Shown: positions 34,846 to 48,306, numbered from the stretch's first letter. The stretch is 64,000 bases of DNA from Manduca sexta (GCF_014839805.1 NC_051119.1:1800743-1864742); one strand, 5' to 3'. Notes: generated by a model not told the origin, from the letters alone. Made by a program: numbers and translations.

Positions 34846-37800
34846 ATGTGGTCGCAAATAGTGTTGGTCACCGTGGCGCTGGTCGCTGTACGCGCAGGAT
34901 GTGACAAGGCGCCTGCAGGTCAGTTTAACAATAAACAATACTTATACGACTATACTACGATATTGAGGTCTGTTTTAAAACTTCTGAGTAAATGCTACTC
35001 GACACATAAATGTATATAAAGCGATCAAATACAGAAGCCATACTCTAATCTATGCTCCCAAAGTGTTAATGAAACGGGTACTATTACTTAGCTGTTTTAT
35101 ACAATAACTGTCATACAAAAGTTATTAAAATTAATTTCAATTTTAATGTCTAACATTCGCGTAAACATAAGAAATCATTATATAAAAGTTACTTGAGAAG
35201 TGTGAACTGGCCTCTAGAAAAGTAAAAAATTAAATAATGAAAAGGAAGAAACGGGCATTACAATTTCGACCTGATTCCTACACTCTCTAAGAACCAAATA
35301 AATCCTATTGGACTACGGATTAATATTACGGAATAAATTAGGACTAAGTAAGATTTCTATACATTTTCTAAGTGTAGCAAAAGCAGTGGATACGTATTGC
35401 TGATGGTAGAATATATTTATATCCCTCCGGATAGCGACCACCGGACACAAGGTGTTAAAACCCGCTATAATAGCCTATGTAAGTGTCGCGTTCCGGGATC
35501 AGCCTGTGTACATCCGGTTCCAACAGGCCGGCATAATTGTGTAGACTGTCGAGGGGTAATCATCTCTCGTCAGTTGACCGTGACTCACTCCCATAACCAT
35601 GAGGTCCAGTGGGGTCACTTTGCCGTACTGGCATTAAAATATACTTAAAAATATTTAGTACGTAATCATGAATGTCGAGACTAAACGCCACTACGCACGG
35701 CAGGTACAATATTACATCGCACATTATATCGCAGGATGTTTTATTGATTTCGAAGGTAGACGAGGTAACCGTTTACCTGATGATAAGCGGTTCCCGTCGC
35801 CTATGGATGTCAGCAAGGGAAGAGGAAAGCCAAGCCGTTGCCTAGCATTACACCCTTTTTTGATCTTTTTTTTTTGGTCTGATTTACTCCTGTAGGAGAA
35901 GGCAAAGGCTCTCAGTCATACAGCCTAGTCTGTCCTTTCTTTTATACGTCTTTTTATTACAAATTAAAGGCCGAAGCCATATCTGAAATTTATCGTTTGA
36001 AGAAGTTTTAAACGTAGCGCATAGGAAACATCGTACGTAGTTCCTTCCAGAGTGCTCTTTAGAAAGACATATTTTCATTATAAAATTAATAAAACGATAT
36101 CTAAATTATAAAAAAAAATCAAGAGCCGAAGTATAGATAATATATTGCAGAAATATGATTTACGTTTTGGTTAATGCGCCGTTTTAATGTTGTAGTTCTT
36201 TAATTAATGTGAGGTTTTGGACCGCAGATTTTTTTGAGGCCTTTTTACCTGCTTGCTTTGTGCCTCATGCAAGCGTGAGGTCTCTTGACGGCATGGTCGG
36301 TCGCCCCGTTCGCAGTCTCCGAAGCTCGCCTCTGGTTCAATGTCCCGAAAGGGAATCGAATAGAGGTCGTCTCGGTGCAAAGCCCATACACGGTACCACA
36401 ATGCTGCATAATAGTTTTTTTACTTCTTTATCCTGGGTATTTAATTATTCTTATCTTAAACAATTTACTTAATTTATGCACACAAATTAAATGCAAGTTT
36501 TTTAGTATTCATAGACTGTCAATGAACTCTGTAAAACTAAATACTATTGAAGCGTCATTTTCGATTTTTTTATATCTATTAGCGTTAATGATTGTAGAAA
36601 AGCATCTTCGTTACGTTCTCAGCTCTGCTACAGCATAGCGTCGACATAATATTGTAGCCCGTTCCAATGGAAAGGCAAGGGATAATTATTTTGCAAATGG
36701 ATGGAGCTAGTGATAATCATGAAAATAAAAGTTAACTAACATAACTAATTTTTTTAATATATTACCAAACAAATAGGAAAAACTGATATTAAAAAAATAA
36801 CCAAAAATATTTGTAATTATATTTTACAAAGAATATATTCAATGTAAGTAACTGTTAACAAAAATAACCTCTTATGTTTACGCGAAACATGAACAATATC
36901 CGTCTCGTCAGTCGTAACCATGAAGGATACAAAGTCTTCGAATGTCGGAAGTAAAACTAAAATTTTATCACATTAAAATCCCTTAAGTAATTATATTTCA
37001 ACATTATTACTTTATTATTGATTATTTTATTAATTAATACTTAGTAACGTCGCTATGAATCCACCCTGAATACTTGGACGCCGCTCCACTTACCATTCTT
37101 CTCTTGAAAATGTTATTTCGACTCCATTCTTACCAGTGGAGTCATTTTCCCTTTCAAAAATAAATGTCTATATTCATCACCAGTGGCACCGACCCAAAAA
37201 CCTGACGATGGCCCAGTGACGACGTCTCCTTCGGGCACTTTCCGAGGGTCGTGGATGAGCACCCGGCGCGGCAGACAGTTCCAGGCGTACCGTGGGATCA
37301 GGTACGCGGAGCCGCCCATTGGACAGCTAAGATTCCAGGTTTGTGCTATTTAATCCTGCACGCATGCTTTGATCGCGTAATTGCGGTAAAACCGCGTTGA
37401 AACCCCGTGTGTAATCCGGGTCGAGCAAGGACATTGGTCTTTCCTGCTTAATATCACCGCAGAGTCAAATATTTGTGTCCGATATAACGATAGGTTCGCC
37501 ATAAAACGAAACACATTGTGGGTGCCATGTCTGCATCTGCCTAATCCGTCAGAGATAAAGGCGTGATGTAAGTGATGCGTACGCCGCACTTCATTATCAA
37601 TACCAAGAAGTCCTCTACCGAATATGGCCTCCCATAACTTTTCCAGCCCTACCCGTTAGAAGCGGCTTGGATCCAGCGATATCCTGCGAGTTTTTTAAAG
37701 CATACAGAACATAAAGCTTTTAAGGTGGGATTTTCTGGCCTTCATTCCGTCAGCTATGATAGGTGTTATGTAACGCATTCGATCTTAATCTTGCTATCTA

Positions 37801-40800
37801 CGGGGACAATGTCAATCTCCTTGCTGACGCTGGCCATAGCCTCACGTCAGTTCAGTAGACGGACGGCAAAAGGCAGTAATAGAAAATTATGGTTTTATTT
37901 TATGGCTGGCTATAGGCAGTAATGAAAAATTATGGTTTTATTTTATGGCTGGCAATAGGCAGTAATAGAAAATTATGGTTTTATTGTATATGGCACGAGT
38001 AAGGCACTTCATTGCACCTCATGGTAAGTGGACTTGGATCTAGCTGTGTCGACTGACGAGAGTTGTGTATCCCTCGTCAAACATCACAATTATGCCGCCC
38101 TGTTATATTAAAAAGTCCCTGAGTTAGCACCGTATTTTACCCGTAAATATATCCCCTACAGCCTCCAAAAGACATGGTGCGTTATAAAGATGTGGTGGAC
38201 GCGAGTAAGGAAGGCCCAGCGTGTCCCCTGCCCATCCAGTGGTCCGGGCCAGAGTACTACGTCGATGAGGACTGCCTAACCATAAATGTGTACACGCCTA
38301 GTAACAAAGTGTGAGTATTTTAAAATAGCTTAAAAAAAGTAGCTTGTGTCGTTTCTTGCTGTTCAAAAATTGGTAAAATTTCGTTAAAATCGGTTCAGAG
38401 TTTTTACCGTGACCAAATAGGCAGAGAGTTACTTTCATATTTATGATATTATTAAGCATTCAATATGTTGGTTTGTTACTGCTGATTTCAATTAGATTTA
38501 AGAAAAAGACCAATATCTCTATGAAATAAATGCAAGCAAATTTTTATATTGTTATAATTAAAAGTGGAAATTGGGACTTATATGTAACCAACTCTCGTTT
38601 ACAAATTGTGTCGTGTAGATATAATAATTCCCAAATACAACAAAACAAATGGGTCAAATTGTCTTCTCTACCTATGATTTAGAAAATCACAAAATGCACA
38701 AATCTTTGCGTGAAAGTGAATCACTTGTGGTTTCTAGTTTGACAGACTCGTTGACCGCAAAATGGATTTATTTTCAACAATATTAGGGCGTTACCATTTT
38801 GTAAGTCATTAGATACTACGTGGTGCGCACGTGGTACTCATCAAGTATACTGTTCTTCAGTACTCAGCAGTGGGGCAGTATATAATATAGGGCTGATAAA
38901 ATAATTATTTTTATAACAGAGATAAGCCCCTGCCGGTGATCTTCTTCATCCACGCCGGTGGTTTCTACTCGATGACGGGCCGCAGTGACTTAGCCGGTCC
39001 CCACTACCTATTGGACAGGGACGTCGTGTTCGTCGCCATCAATTATCGACTTGCTTCTTTAGGTAACGTACGCACGGAGTGTAAACTAATTCAAAGAGTC
39101 CAAAACAATTTGAGAGGCCCGGGAACTCTAGAGGCGAAAATTAACGGGCAAAATAACCTCACGGAGTAACAAGAACTAAAGGAGTGATAACAAGTCAAGG
39201 TGTAAAAGAGTTAAATTAAATTAATTGTAATCTTAAAATTAATGCTTGCTTTAGTTCTTTAATAGGTTACAGATCTGTTAACATTTATTGGGTAATAGTT
39301 TGTTAAACGCTCTTTTTACAGTAAACAGTATATTAGCAAAATAATTACAGAATACAATTTAAGACATTTTTTGACAACGTCCAACAAGAGAGAATAATAG
39401 AATAGTCGCCGCATGACATATCTTCTCTTATGCCAGCCTGCCCGCGCAGTCGAATACTTCCGGAAACGCCCGATGTCATCGGCTAGGATAGCGGCGCGTT
39501 ATAAGTTTTAATAAAATCATAGATAAGACCAATTCTCACTCTTGACGACATCTGTTAGGTAAAAAACCCTCATTTACATTTTTGTCCAGGTTTCCTTAGT
39601 GCTGGTGATAAATACGCGCCAGGCAACAACGGCTTCAAAGACCAGGTGTCCGCGCTCCGATGGGTGCAGAGGAACATCGCAGCGTTTGGAGGCGACCCCA
39701 ACCTCGTCACTATCACTGGCTGCAGCGCTGGCTCCATCAGTGTCATGCTGCATATGATATCACCCATGTCTAAAGGTATTCACTATAACAGGGTATAGGA
39801 CTCCTGAGCGTAATTAATTGCTTAATCTTAATTAGTATAAACTAATAATTTTGTTCGTGATTCCCGCGGAAAAAAGTTACCGAATACAAAAGTCCTACTG
39901 TATATTTTCATCACCAAATTTCATCGCAATCAAGCTTGGCTCTACTATTAATTTTATTTGTTTCAGGTCTCTTCCACAGGGGTATATCAATGAGTGCCTC
40001 TCCAGTCTCCAAGGCGCCTACACCCAAACATCAGTTCCATCTTGCCAAACAACAGGCTGAGATTCTCAACTGCCCCACTAATAGCACTAAAGCTATCTTA
40101 GACTGCCTGAACACTAAGACTTGGAGGGAACTTGGAAACTCACTCACAGGGTTCTTTGTAAGTGAAATAGTTTTGATTAAATCATCATCATTTCAGCTGG
40201 GAATCGTCCACTGCTGGACATAGGCCTCCCCCATTGAGCGCCACAGGAACCGGTTCTGGGCCGCCCTCATGCATCGGAGTCCGGCGACCCTCACCAGGTC
40301 GTCGGTCCATCTCGTGAGGGGCCTACGCTGCGATAAATTAAATGATTAAATCATAGAATGAGAAAACCATTCGATAAATCAATATTAGCAGTATTTAGAA
40401 CTTATTAAAACGTTATGATCGTGACTCTTCTGGTCAGACAAGCGGATTGCATACCAAATGATATCGGAGAACAACAAGCTCTAAGGCGAGTTAATCACCA
40501 TACACGGCACAATATACGTATGCCTTCCTCGAAATCTCCTAATTTTACTAGATTACAAACAGGCGGGCATGTCGCCTAGCGACGGAAAATCAGCTCTGGC
40601 CATCGATAGTCTATCTAGATCCTACTTCACTTACCATTAGGTGTAGTGGGGCTGTTTGCTGTAATTGTATAACAAAGGACTATGCTGTCCCCCACTGCTC
40701 CTTTAGAGACCAAGCGATGAAGCTCAAAGCGTCTCTGAAACTATTAAATCCGTAGCAAAATTCACGACCAGTTTTTTGGTATCAATTTTATATCTTTCAA

Positions 40801-42988
40801 AACCAGGACAGCGCCGGAGACCCTATTGGTCTGTGGGGCGCGGTGGTGGAGCAGGATTTCGGTCAGGAGCGGTTCCTTACCATGCAGCCGCTGGACGCCA
40901 TCCGCCAGGGGAAGATGCACACTGTCCCCTACATCATCAGCCAGACCAAGCACGAGTTCTTTTGGAAAGCGTACTGTGAGCTTATTTAAATGTATTTATA
41001 AAATGTACTTTTGCTGTATTTGCAGATAGGTGTAATTTTATTTTTTACTTGGATATTGTCTAAATTTCAATATAGATATGTGATTAAATGTGATAAAATG
41101 GCTCCCCGGTCACAGCATGAGACGGAACACTAAAAATGGACGCACTAGTTGCACCTCTGCTTAGCCTTCAAAGGATAAAAAGGCGTCAATCTATAAAAAT
41201 AAATATAAATCTTTCCAGCCATCCTGCAGAACCAAACCCTGACCGACAGAATGAACTCGCAATTCGAGCAAGCTGCTCCATTCTCTTTCCTACTGCCAGA
41301 GGAAAACATCCAGACGGTCGCGAAGACATTAAAGGAGAAGTACCTCCAGAACAAACCGCTGGTCAACGATGAAGCCAGCGCTAAAAACCTCGGGACACTG
41401 TATGGAGACTCTGTTGTTGGATTTGGGGTGCACAGGCAAGTAGCTCAAAACATACAAGGATATGCGAATTTTACCTAAGTTTAGAGAGATGAAGTTAGGA
41501 AACAAATATAAACATTCTCAATAATCAGCTACTTCAGAATTTACAAACGTAATCATGGACAAATATTTCTAGTTTTAGCTTTTGAGATTAAGCTAAACAA
41601 AAAAAAATATGGTTACTGGCTACAGTAGCCAAGCCTGTTAACGCTATGGGTATAAGAGTTTTTAATCCAGAAGTAGATGATAGATTAGGTGATAGTTAAT
41701 TATCAGATTATAAAGCTTATTGTCAATTGCTATGGCAGTAATAGTTTTGTTTTAAATTTTGTTTGTTATACTTAGATTGGCAAACCTGATGTGCCTCCAT
41801 TCAAAGCACCCTGTGTACTACTACCAGTTCAGCTACATTGGCAACAACAGCCACTACCAGGACCCGAAGACTGGAAAACCGTTAGGTAAAACCGTTCTTC
41901 ATACTCAATTAGATTATATATAGTGATTCTAGACGGCCCATGCTGAGCTCTTAGTACATGACAGCTGCTCAAATGTGTTATTAATAATTTTATAAATACT
42001 CTGTGACTTTATATACAAATAGACGGTTTTGTTACTTTAGGCTTTATCTAGAAGTCTACCTTTGGGTGATGTTAAGATTTAAATGCACCTTCTCAAAACA
42101 AAGAAAGTGCAACATAGATACTTATACCGTTTTGTATCTTTATTAACACACATATAGATACATTTTAAGCACTTGTTTTTACGTACACTTAATTCGCCAA
42201 ATACATTTTTATGTGTATATAATGACTTCATTTTATAGTCTGACAAAAATAAATATCAAGGAAGCCGCATCGTTTATATGTTGTTTAAGACATCTGCCTA
42301 CCCCGTACATGCTATGTTTCCATGCTTAAATCTCACTTGTCTGTAGGTGCTGCTCACCACGACGACATGATCTACGTGTTCTCTCTCAGCTACCAATTCC
42401 CTCTGATTGAGCCCTCCAGCCCCACTCCTCACAAGGTGGACGAGTTGACTGCCATCTGGTACAACTTCGCCAGATACGGGTAAGTGGAAACGGTAGGATT
42501 TCTCGCTACGATACGATAAATCGTCTTATGATACAGCTCGATACGATATATGCAATTACACATCCCGTTCTTAAATAGTTTACATTCTACACTGAACAAA
42601 ACAACCAGTCGAACAACATTGTATTTGATAAAGTCATACGAAGGTAACATTACATATGATATATAAAAAAGAAATTACTTTTGCTGCACTTATCAATATC
42701 GAAATATTTACAAAGACTTTTTTATAAAACAAAGTTTCTTGTCGTATAAAGAAGCGAAGAACTGGAAAAAGAAAAATGGAGCCAAAACAAAGATATAATA
42801 ACTTTCTTCTCATTTTCAGGGACCCTAACCCGCGACCTGACACGCCCGAGCTGGGCTCATTATCCTGGCCGGTCATGAAGCCTGACCAGAGGAAGTATTT
42901 GGACTTTGGAGACAAGCTGACGATCCAGGAGAACATGTCTGAAGACCGATTTAAAATATGGGAGGAACTTTATCCCATCATATATTAA
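34846..42988 (+). CDS. Secreted carboxylesterase 2 (tandem paralogue)
   Basis: Complete, 564 residues, 11 exons: 34846-34918, 37184-37338, 38162-38310, 38920-39062, 39590-39775, 39967-40157, 40807-40975, 41219-41435, 41776-41885, 42347-42479, 42820-42988. Several exon lengths (186, 191, 169, 217, 110, 169) equal those of carboxylesterase 1, so the genes are a tandem duplication. ATG at 34846 opens a signal peptide ([18 protein letters not shown]). Motifs: HAGGF at 137-141, nucleophile GCSAG with Ser219, Glu349 in KHEF, GAAHHDD with His468. The residue before the serine is Cys. Exon 8 ends with a GC donor (AG|GCAAGT). Exon 7 is single and diverged at its start. AATAAA at 43055-43060. Introns hold a 43-base tandem repeat, a LINE tail and SINE/repeat pieces; otherwise nothing recognised. 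Confidence 0.95.
35395..35645 (-). repeat. Dispersed repeat, family B, reversed copy
   Basis: Reverse complement of 29325-29575 (ACCGGACACAAGGTGTTAAA, GGTAATCATCTCTCGTCAGT), in intron 1 of carboxylesterase 2. Confidence 0.75.
36205..36410 (-). mobile_element. tRNA-headed SINE, different family
   Basis: On the minus strand: GTACCGTGTATGGGCTTTGC (A-box-like), then CCTCTATTCGATTCCCTTTC (B-box), then a GC-rich body. Carboxylesterase 2 intron 1. Confidence 0.5.
37871..37988 (+). repeat. 43-base tandem repeat, about 2.7 copies
   Basis: Units starting AGGCAGTAATAGAAAATTAT at 37871, 37914 and 37957, each with GGTTTTATTTTATGGCTGGC. Carboxylesterase 2 intron 2, followed by a truncated family B repeat (about 37985-38110). 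Confidence 0.9.
40179..40331 (-). mobile_element. RTE-type LINE 3' end
   Basis: The minus strand reads without interruption: [16 protein letters not shown], then a segment with [18 protein letters not shown], then stop and an ATGATGATG tail. TRWTDD, WR-M-EAY and a short ATG-repeat tail are typical of the RTE reverse-transcriptase terminus. The element is 5'-truncated inside carboxylesterase 2 intron 6. Confidence 0.75.
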
Positions 42989-43165
42989 ATAGGTTTTTTT
43001 AAATGCGACTTTTTTTTTATAAATTATGATTGTGTGATAATATTGTGGTAATTAAATAAATAATTTAATCTGAAATGTTGTTTTTATAATCGTTTATTTT
43101 ACTAAGGCAGTGAATTTGGGTAGAGAACTGTGAAGTCTTGAATCCGACTCGCAGATCGAGAAACT

Positions 43166-43459
43166 GCATTGATTGTATATTCTATAGACACGAACGTCCA
43201 TATAAACTATTTGTTCAAAATTTGAACTAAAATAGCAACCAAAACGTCCCTGTTATAAGCTATTTATTCACTTGAACAACAAATAATTTTACCTATTTGA
43301 CTAATATTTATTATTCAAATCCAGGTTTACACTTACACTCGAGTTCTTATTTCATGAGCGCCACTCCGTACACAACCACAAGCTGTCAATATTGACCATA
43401 TTACAGTCAGTTTGAATGGAATACATTTGAACACATTGAATGTTCGGAACGCCAAATCC
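43166..43459 (+). repeat. Left inverted arm
   Basis: Begins GCATTGATTGTATATTC and ends near TTCGGAACGCCAAATCC. Its reverse complement is at 45900-46207. Confidence 0.8.
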
Positions 43460-43954
43460 AGTACGTATTACATATATATCGATGAGAAACTGCTTGTATC
43501 TCCAAAAGAGTGGAGAGTAACGCAACTGATATACGTACTCATTTTCTAAATGCTCATTCCATCCTACATGAAAGAGAAAACAAATTCTAGAATCAGAGGT
43601 AGTAGCCTAGACGCCTTTCTACAATTGTTGAAGCTAATAGAAGACAAATAAAATATTGGCATGACAGATCCTATCCTTTTCTTCCCTTCCCAACCGAATT
43701 CGGCCATGGCAGCCAATCTCAACGGAGATCAGCAACGCGGGAGATATTATAGTGCATAAGTGTGTGCAATACACAAGGATCTCTGTTCCTTCACTCTCAT
43801 AGTTCAATAAGACGGTAAAGACTTGAGAGAGATCAGGCGCAGGACCAACGGCTTTACGTGCTTTCCGAAAGACGAGGATATCACTCCGCCAATTTCCTGA
43901 CTCCGAGCTACGACTAAGTAATTTTAAAGATAGAAAAATCTAGTCACTTTTATT

Positions 43955-44030
43955 TTGGTCTGACCCGGATTCGAACCGAAGACTTTGTCAAGACACTCTA
44001 CAATACAAAAACGTCACCAAGACAGTCTTG
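43955..44030 (-). mobile_element. SINE tRNA-like head
   Basis: Minus strand: GACTGTCTTGGTGACGTTTT (A-box) and CGGTTCGAATCCGGGTCAGA (B-box). Head only. Confidence 0.55.
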
Positions 44031-45059
44031 TTTGTGTACCCTTGTTAAGTTTCCACTGCAATTTATAAATCAACGATAATTTCCGACCGCAGCGATCTTA
44101 AAAAACCGACATGGTATTCCCATCACGCATTTTCCTCATAGTGCGGACGTACTCAAGACAATGTGGGTGACTACCCCAAGTCTGTATAGGCAACATAATA
44201 ATATAAGTGACGATATCAGTATTCAGTATAAATTATAAAATAACTATATTTATGTTGTGCAATTCGTGACAACCACTTATAAGTATGCTCTATAGTAAAT
44301 ACTATCTCGAATAAGTTATACATAGTTACAATTTGTTGTTTCTTTAAGGACGGCTGCGGTAAATAAAATCTTTGTGAAAATATGTCCATATATTATTTTG
44401 TAGGCTTGATAATTTCATTGCACCTACTATTAAGTCTATTAGATCTTGATAAGGTTTTGTTGTGGCTGACGACTTATTGAACATACTAATTAAAATTATT
44501 TTGCCCCCACACGATATACTGGGTGAGTAACTATTTCGAACCAATCTAGACGTTACTATATAGTCATCTATTGAACATAATAAGGAAAATCGAGAGCGAC
44601 GACATAATGCCATTGAAAGCTCGAATACTTACATTAAATATTCGACTTTATAATTATTGTAGACCCAAGGATATCAGGCCCTGTGAAACTCAGCGCCCCC
44701 TATAATGCGATAACCCTACATGATGGACAACTTCGTCAATGCATAATAATTAACACATAAGTTTAATTTAAGTTTTTTATATATACGTAATATGTCAGAA
44801 TGGGGTATTTGAAACATTTTGCTCTTGTAACCTTTTATAAAAAAATTTTCCTCTTATAAAATATAATACAGCAAGATTGATCAAAATCGGATAAAAATCA
44901 ACAAGTTATTAGTCTTTTGAATATCAATAGAAAAGTGTCAAGAAGCGAGAAAAGAGACGTAATACGCGCACGTGACGTCATCAGGAATTAAAATACGTGC
45001 GTAAGAAAGATATGGGCCGATATTCCCACTACACGTTGTCTTCTGTACATTGCAATATA

Positions 45060-45345
45060 TTTACTGGTGGTAGACTTCTCATATGTGAGAGTCCGCCTGG
45101 GTAGGTACCACCGCAATGTCTATTTCTGCCGCCAAGCAACAGTGTGCAGTCATTGTTGTGTTCCGGTTTGAAGGACTTGTAGCCAGTGTAAATACTGGAC
45201 ATAATGAGACTTAACATACCACGTCTCATGATGGCGAGCAGGGGAATACCAAACAATATTTTGTATTTCAAGGTGTTGGATGGTGTTTCTACTGTTTATG
45301 AGCGGTCGTGTCACTTACCATCAGGCGAACGGCAAGCTAGTCTCG
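45060..45345 (+). repeat. Dispersed repeat, family C, copy 2
   Basis: TACTGGTGGTAGACTTCTCA, GGTAGGTACCACCGCAATG and TTGTAGCCAGTGTAA, ending CTTACCATCAGGCGAACGGC; high identity to 31965-32255. Confidence 0.8.
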
Positions 45346-45899
45346 TCATTCACAGCCATAAAAATTTGGTATGTATTACTGACTCATTTCTTAGACTATT
45401 TCATGGAACGGATTCTTTTTCGAAATTTTTACTGTTACATGTAAAATAATATACTAAATGTAACATAAAACAAAACCATTGTAATCTTCTTTTACTAAAT
45501 GTTTCGGACTACAAATTGTCGGTGGAATAAGTAACTTATAATCCAAAAATCGATCCGTCACCGTGCAAAAGGTTTTCGGTTAGACCTCGGGTGTACTGCA
45601 CTAGTTTTGTTTCTTACTTCGCCTGCTTATCTACAGCTGTTCCAGAGATTACGTTTGAACAATATACCACTACATTTAAAACATAGTTAACTGAGTTTAT
45701 TGCTTAATAAGATATCAAAACGAGTTTTGTGCAATCTGCATTGCCATTCGTTTTATTATTTATAAGGTCATTAAACAACTTTACGCGGCGACGGCTAATT
45801 TAAATTAAACATTGTTTTATTCATCGCGTATCATCTTGGTTGATGACTAAAAATATTATTTATTTACTGCAACCCATCGATATATATGTACCTGGCTGG

Positions 45900-46207
45900 T
45901 TTTGGCGTTTCGAACATTCACTGTGTTCAACTGAATTGAACTGCAATCCATTCAAACTGACTTTAGTATGGTCAATATAGACAGCTTGTGGTTGTGTACG
46001 GAGTGGCGTTCATGATATAAAAACTCGAGTCTAAGTGCAAACCTGGATTTGAATAAAAAATATTAGTGAAATAAGTAAACTTATTTGTTGTTCGAGTGAA
46101 TAAATAGGTTATAACAGTGACGCTTTGGTTGCCATTTTCTGTTCAGATTTTGAACAAATAGTTTATATGGACGTTCATGTCTATCGAACATACATACGTC
46201 AATGCTT
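45900..46207 (-). repeat. Right inverted arm
   Basis: Starts TTTGGCGTTTCGAACATTC and ends ACGTCAATGCTTC. Partner of 43166-43459. Confidence 0.8.
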
Positions 46208-46502
46208 CAACCTCAATAAGTCGTTGATTAAACATTCTATTTTAAAACTATTGGGAGTACGGTAAGTCTGCGATACATTGAAGCCAAACCGGCACATTAT
46301 AAACAGACTTTTAAATAAAATAAAAATGCTTTATTCATTACGTAGACGAACATAGTTGCACTTATGATAAGTCAAGGTACATGAGAATATTTAATTATTA
46401 CTTAATTAAATTAGCTTATATAAACAAAGACAATTTATATTGAAAATAAAATAAATGAAAAATATACTTAGTAAACAAAGAAGCCAGCTCGGGCTGGCAG
46501 GA

Positions 46503-47002
46503 NNNNNNNNNNNNNNNNNNNNNNNNNNNNNNNNNNNNNNNNNNNNNNNNNNNNNNNNNNNNNNNNNNNNNNNNNNNNNNNNNNNNNNNNNNNNNNNNNN
46601 NNNNNNNNNNNNNNNNNNNNNNNNNNNNNNNNNNNNNNNNNNNNNNNNNNNNNNNNNNNNNNNNNNNNNNNNNNNNNNNNNNNNNNNNNNNNNNNNNNNN
46701 NNNNNNNNNNNNNNNNNNNNNNNNNNNNNNNNNNNNNNNNNNNNNNNNNNNNNNNNNNNNNNNNNNNNNNNNNNNNNNNNNNNNNNNNNNNNNNNNNNNN
46801 NNNNNNNNNNNNNNNNNNNNNNNNNNNNNNNNNNNNNNNNNNNNNNNNNNNNNNNNNNNNNNNNNNNNNNNNNNNNNNNNNNNNNNNNNNNNNNNNNNNN
46901 NNNNNNNNNNNNNNNNNNNNNNNNNNNNNNNNNNNNNNNNNNNNNNNNNNNNNNNNNNNNNNNNNNNNNNNNNNNNNNNNNNNNNNNNNNNNNNNNNNNN
47001 NN
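46503..47002. other. Assembly gap (500 N)
   Basis: Exactly 500 N, a conventional placeholder, so the true length is unknown. Flanks do not show an obvious shared repeat. Confidence 1.
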
Positions 47003-48300
47003 GTTCAGTTACGTATTGCTATTTATTCCTAACTCTTTTCTTTTGCCATAGAACTTACCAAATTTAACTTATCGAATGTTATGCAGGTAGAAAAGGTATG
47101 AGTTACCATTTTGGGATAAAGGAGAAAAAAAACATATTTGCAGGCAAAACAATTTGGCGCTACAAATTATGGCTTTACAAAATTTTTGTAAGACGTATAG
47201 TTTGAGATATCGCGAAAAAAGTGTTTTCACCCCTTTTTTCCAAGATGGCGGCCGGGGACAAGGGTGGCGACCCCCACAAACTTGAGGTTAAGCTTCTATT
47301 GACCCCCCACACATGGCCCAAAAATAAAATTGCGTCCTCCAAGAAATGCAATATTCGGTCCTTAAATTGTAACATTTCAATGGACTAAACGCACATTTCA
47401 AAACTCGTTTTACGCCCGCGGCGTGCGTGCGGTTGTATGCGGTACCCGCTGTATTGGCGGCCAACTATTAGAATCGTACGGGCCACGGTAGCACCAGTGC
47501 GCTGTGGTTAGTAGGTGGGCGACTGCAGTAGTCGGTAGGGGAGGGGTGGTTACAGAAATCTGACGCCATTTTCCTCCATCGTGATCGTTTCTGATATGTG
47601 TCCATGGCGTTCTGGAACTCAACTGACCGTTAACTGTCCATCTTGTAACCGCCCGCCTTGCGATAATCCCTCGCCAAGTTTGCAGGACATAATCGGAACC
47701 GTGGCGGTTACAAATCGCACAGATCTCCGGTCGTCATGAGTTTGGAAATAAAACAGCCGTTTCTCAACCACGGTGGGCGCGAGTAAAAACCGCTTCGTGA
47801 GTTCTTAGCCTTATAGAATCACTTTGCTGTCCCGTTGTCAAAACGTTTACAACTCGCCAAATACCCAGTGCGCGAGTCCCACTCGCACTTGGCTGATTTT
47901 TTTGCATAATGCATAGGTACGCTTACTTTCAAATAACAAGGTTTTTGTGTTCACTGATGCGCACTGTTAAGAAAATTCAAGTGACGAGAGACGGAATCCT
48001 ATATCTTTCTCCTCTTTGAACCTTAGAAATAAGGGATTTGGTAATTTATGTAGCTAGTGAATAAAACTACTAGTAGTAGTTAGTATACCTATCTTCTTAA
48101 CTATTTGGGCTAGTTTAGGTTTACACGCTCACATTAATTTTACATATAATTTTATCCTGACGTTTAACCCTGTGCAGGTTTCGGCGTCATTATACTTGTA
48201 TAAATTAAACGCGTCTAGATCCATATGCAGTTTTACTTAAGTATGTAGTGTTTGCGTAAACTTCGATAACAATAATAGTATATTTTATATATTTTTTTAA
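47003..48300. other. Unassigned region before the Mutator-like fragment
   Basis: AT-rich at the ends with a GC-rich island at about 47410-47720. No convincing coding exon. It may be the 5' flank of the decayed transposon that follows. Confidence 0.4.
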
Positions 48301-48306
48301 TTTTAG

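Larger units (their letters stand above)
42989..46502. mobile_element. Possible large inverted-arm (foldback) element
   Basis: Arms at 43166-43459 and 45900-46207 are about 300 bases, inverted and clearly homologous (CGTCCATATAAACTATTTGT; AACCACAAGCTGTC; CGGAGTGGCG in the right arm). The interior of about 2.4 kb holds a SINE head (43955-44030), a family C repeat (45060-45345) and an 89-residue minus-strand reading frame (44344-44613) that I do not recognise. Target duplications were not found, so it could also be two independent inverted copies. Confidence 0.45.

Noticed and set aside
44344..44613. 89-residue minus-strand frame
   Set aside because: No recognisable domain; kept only as a remark on the inverted-arm element.
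46455..47051. 198-residue frame across the N run
   Set aside because: Consists mostly of the assembly gap.
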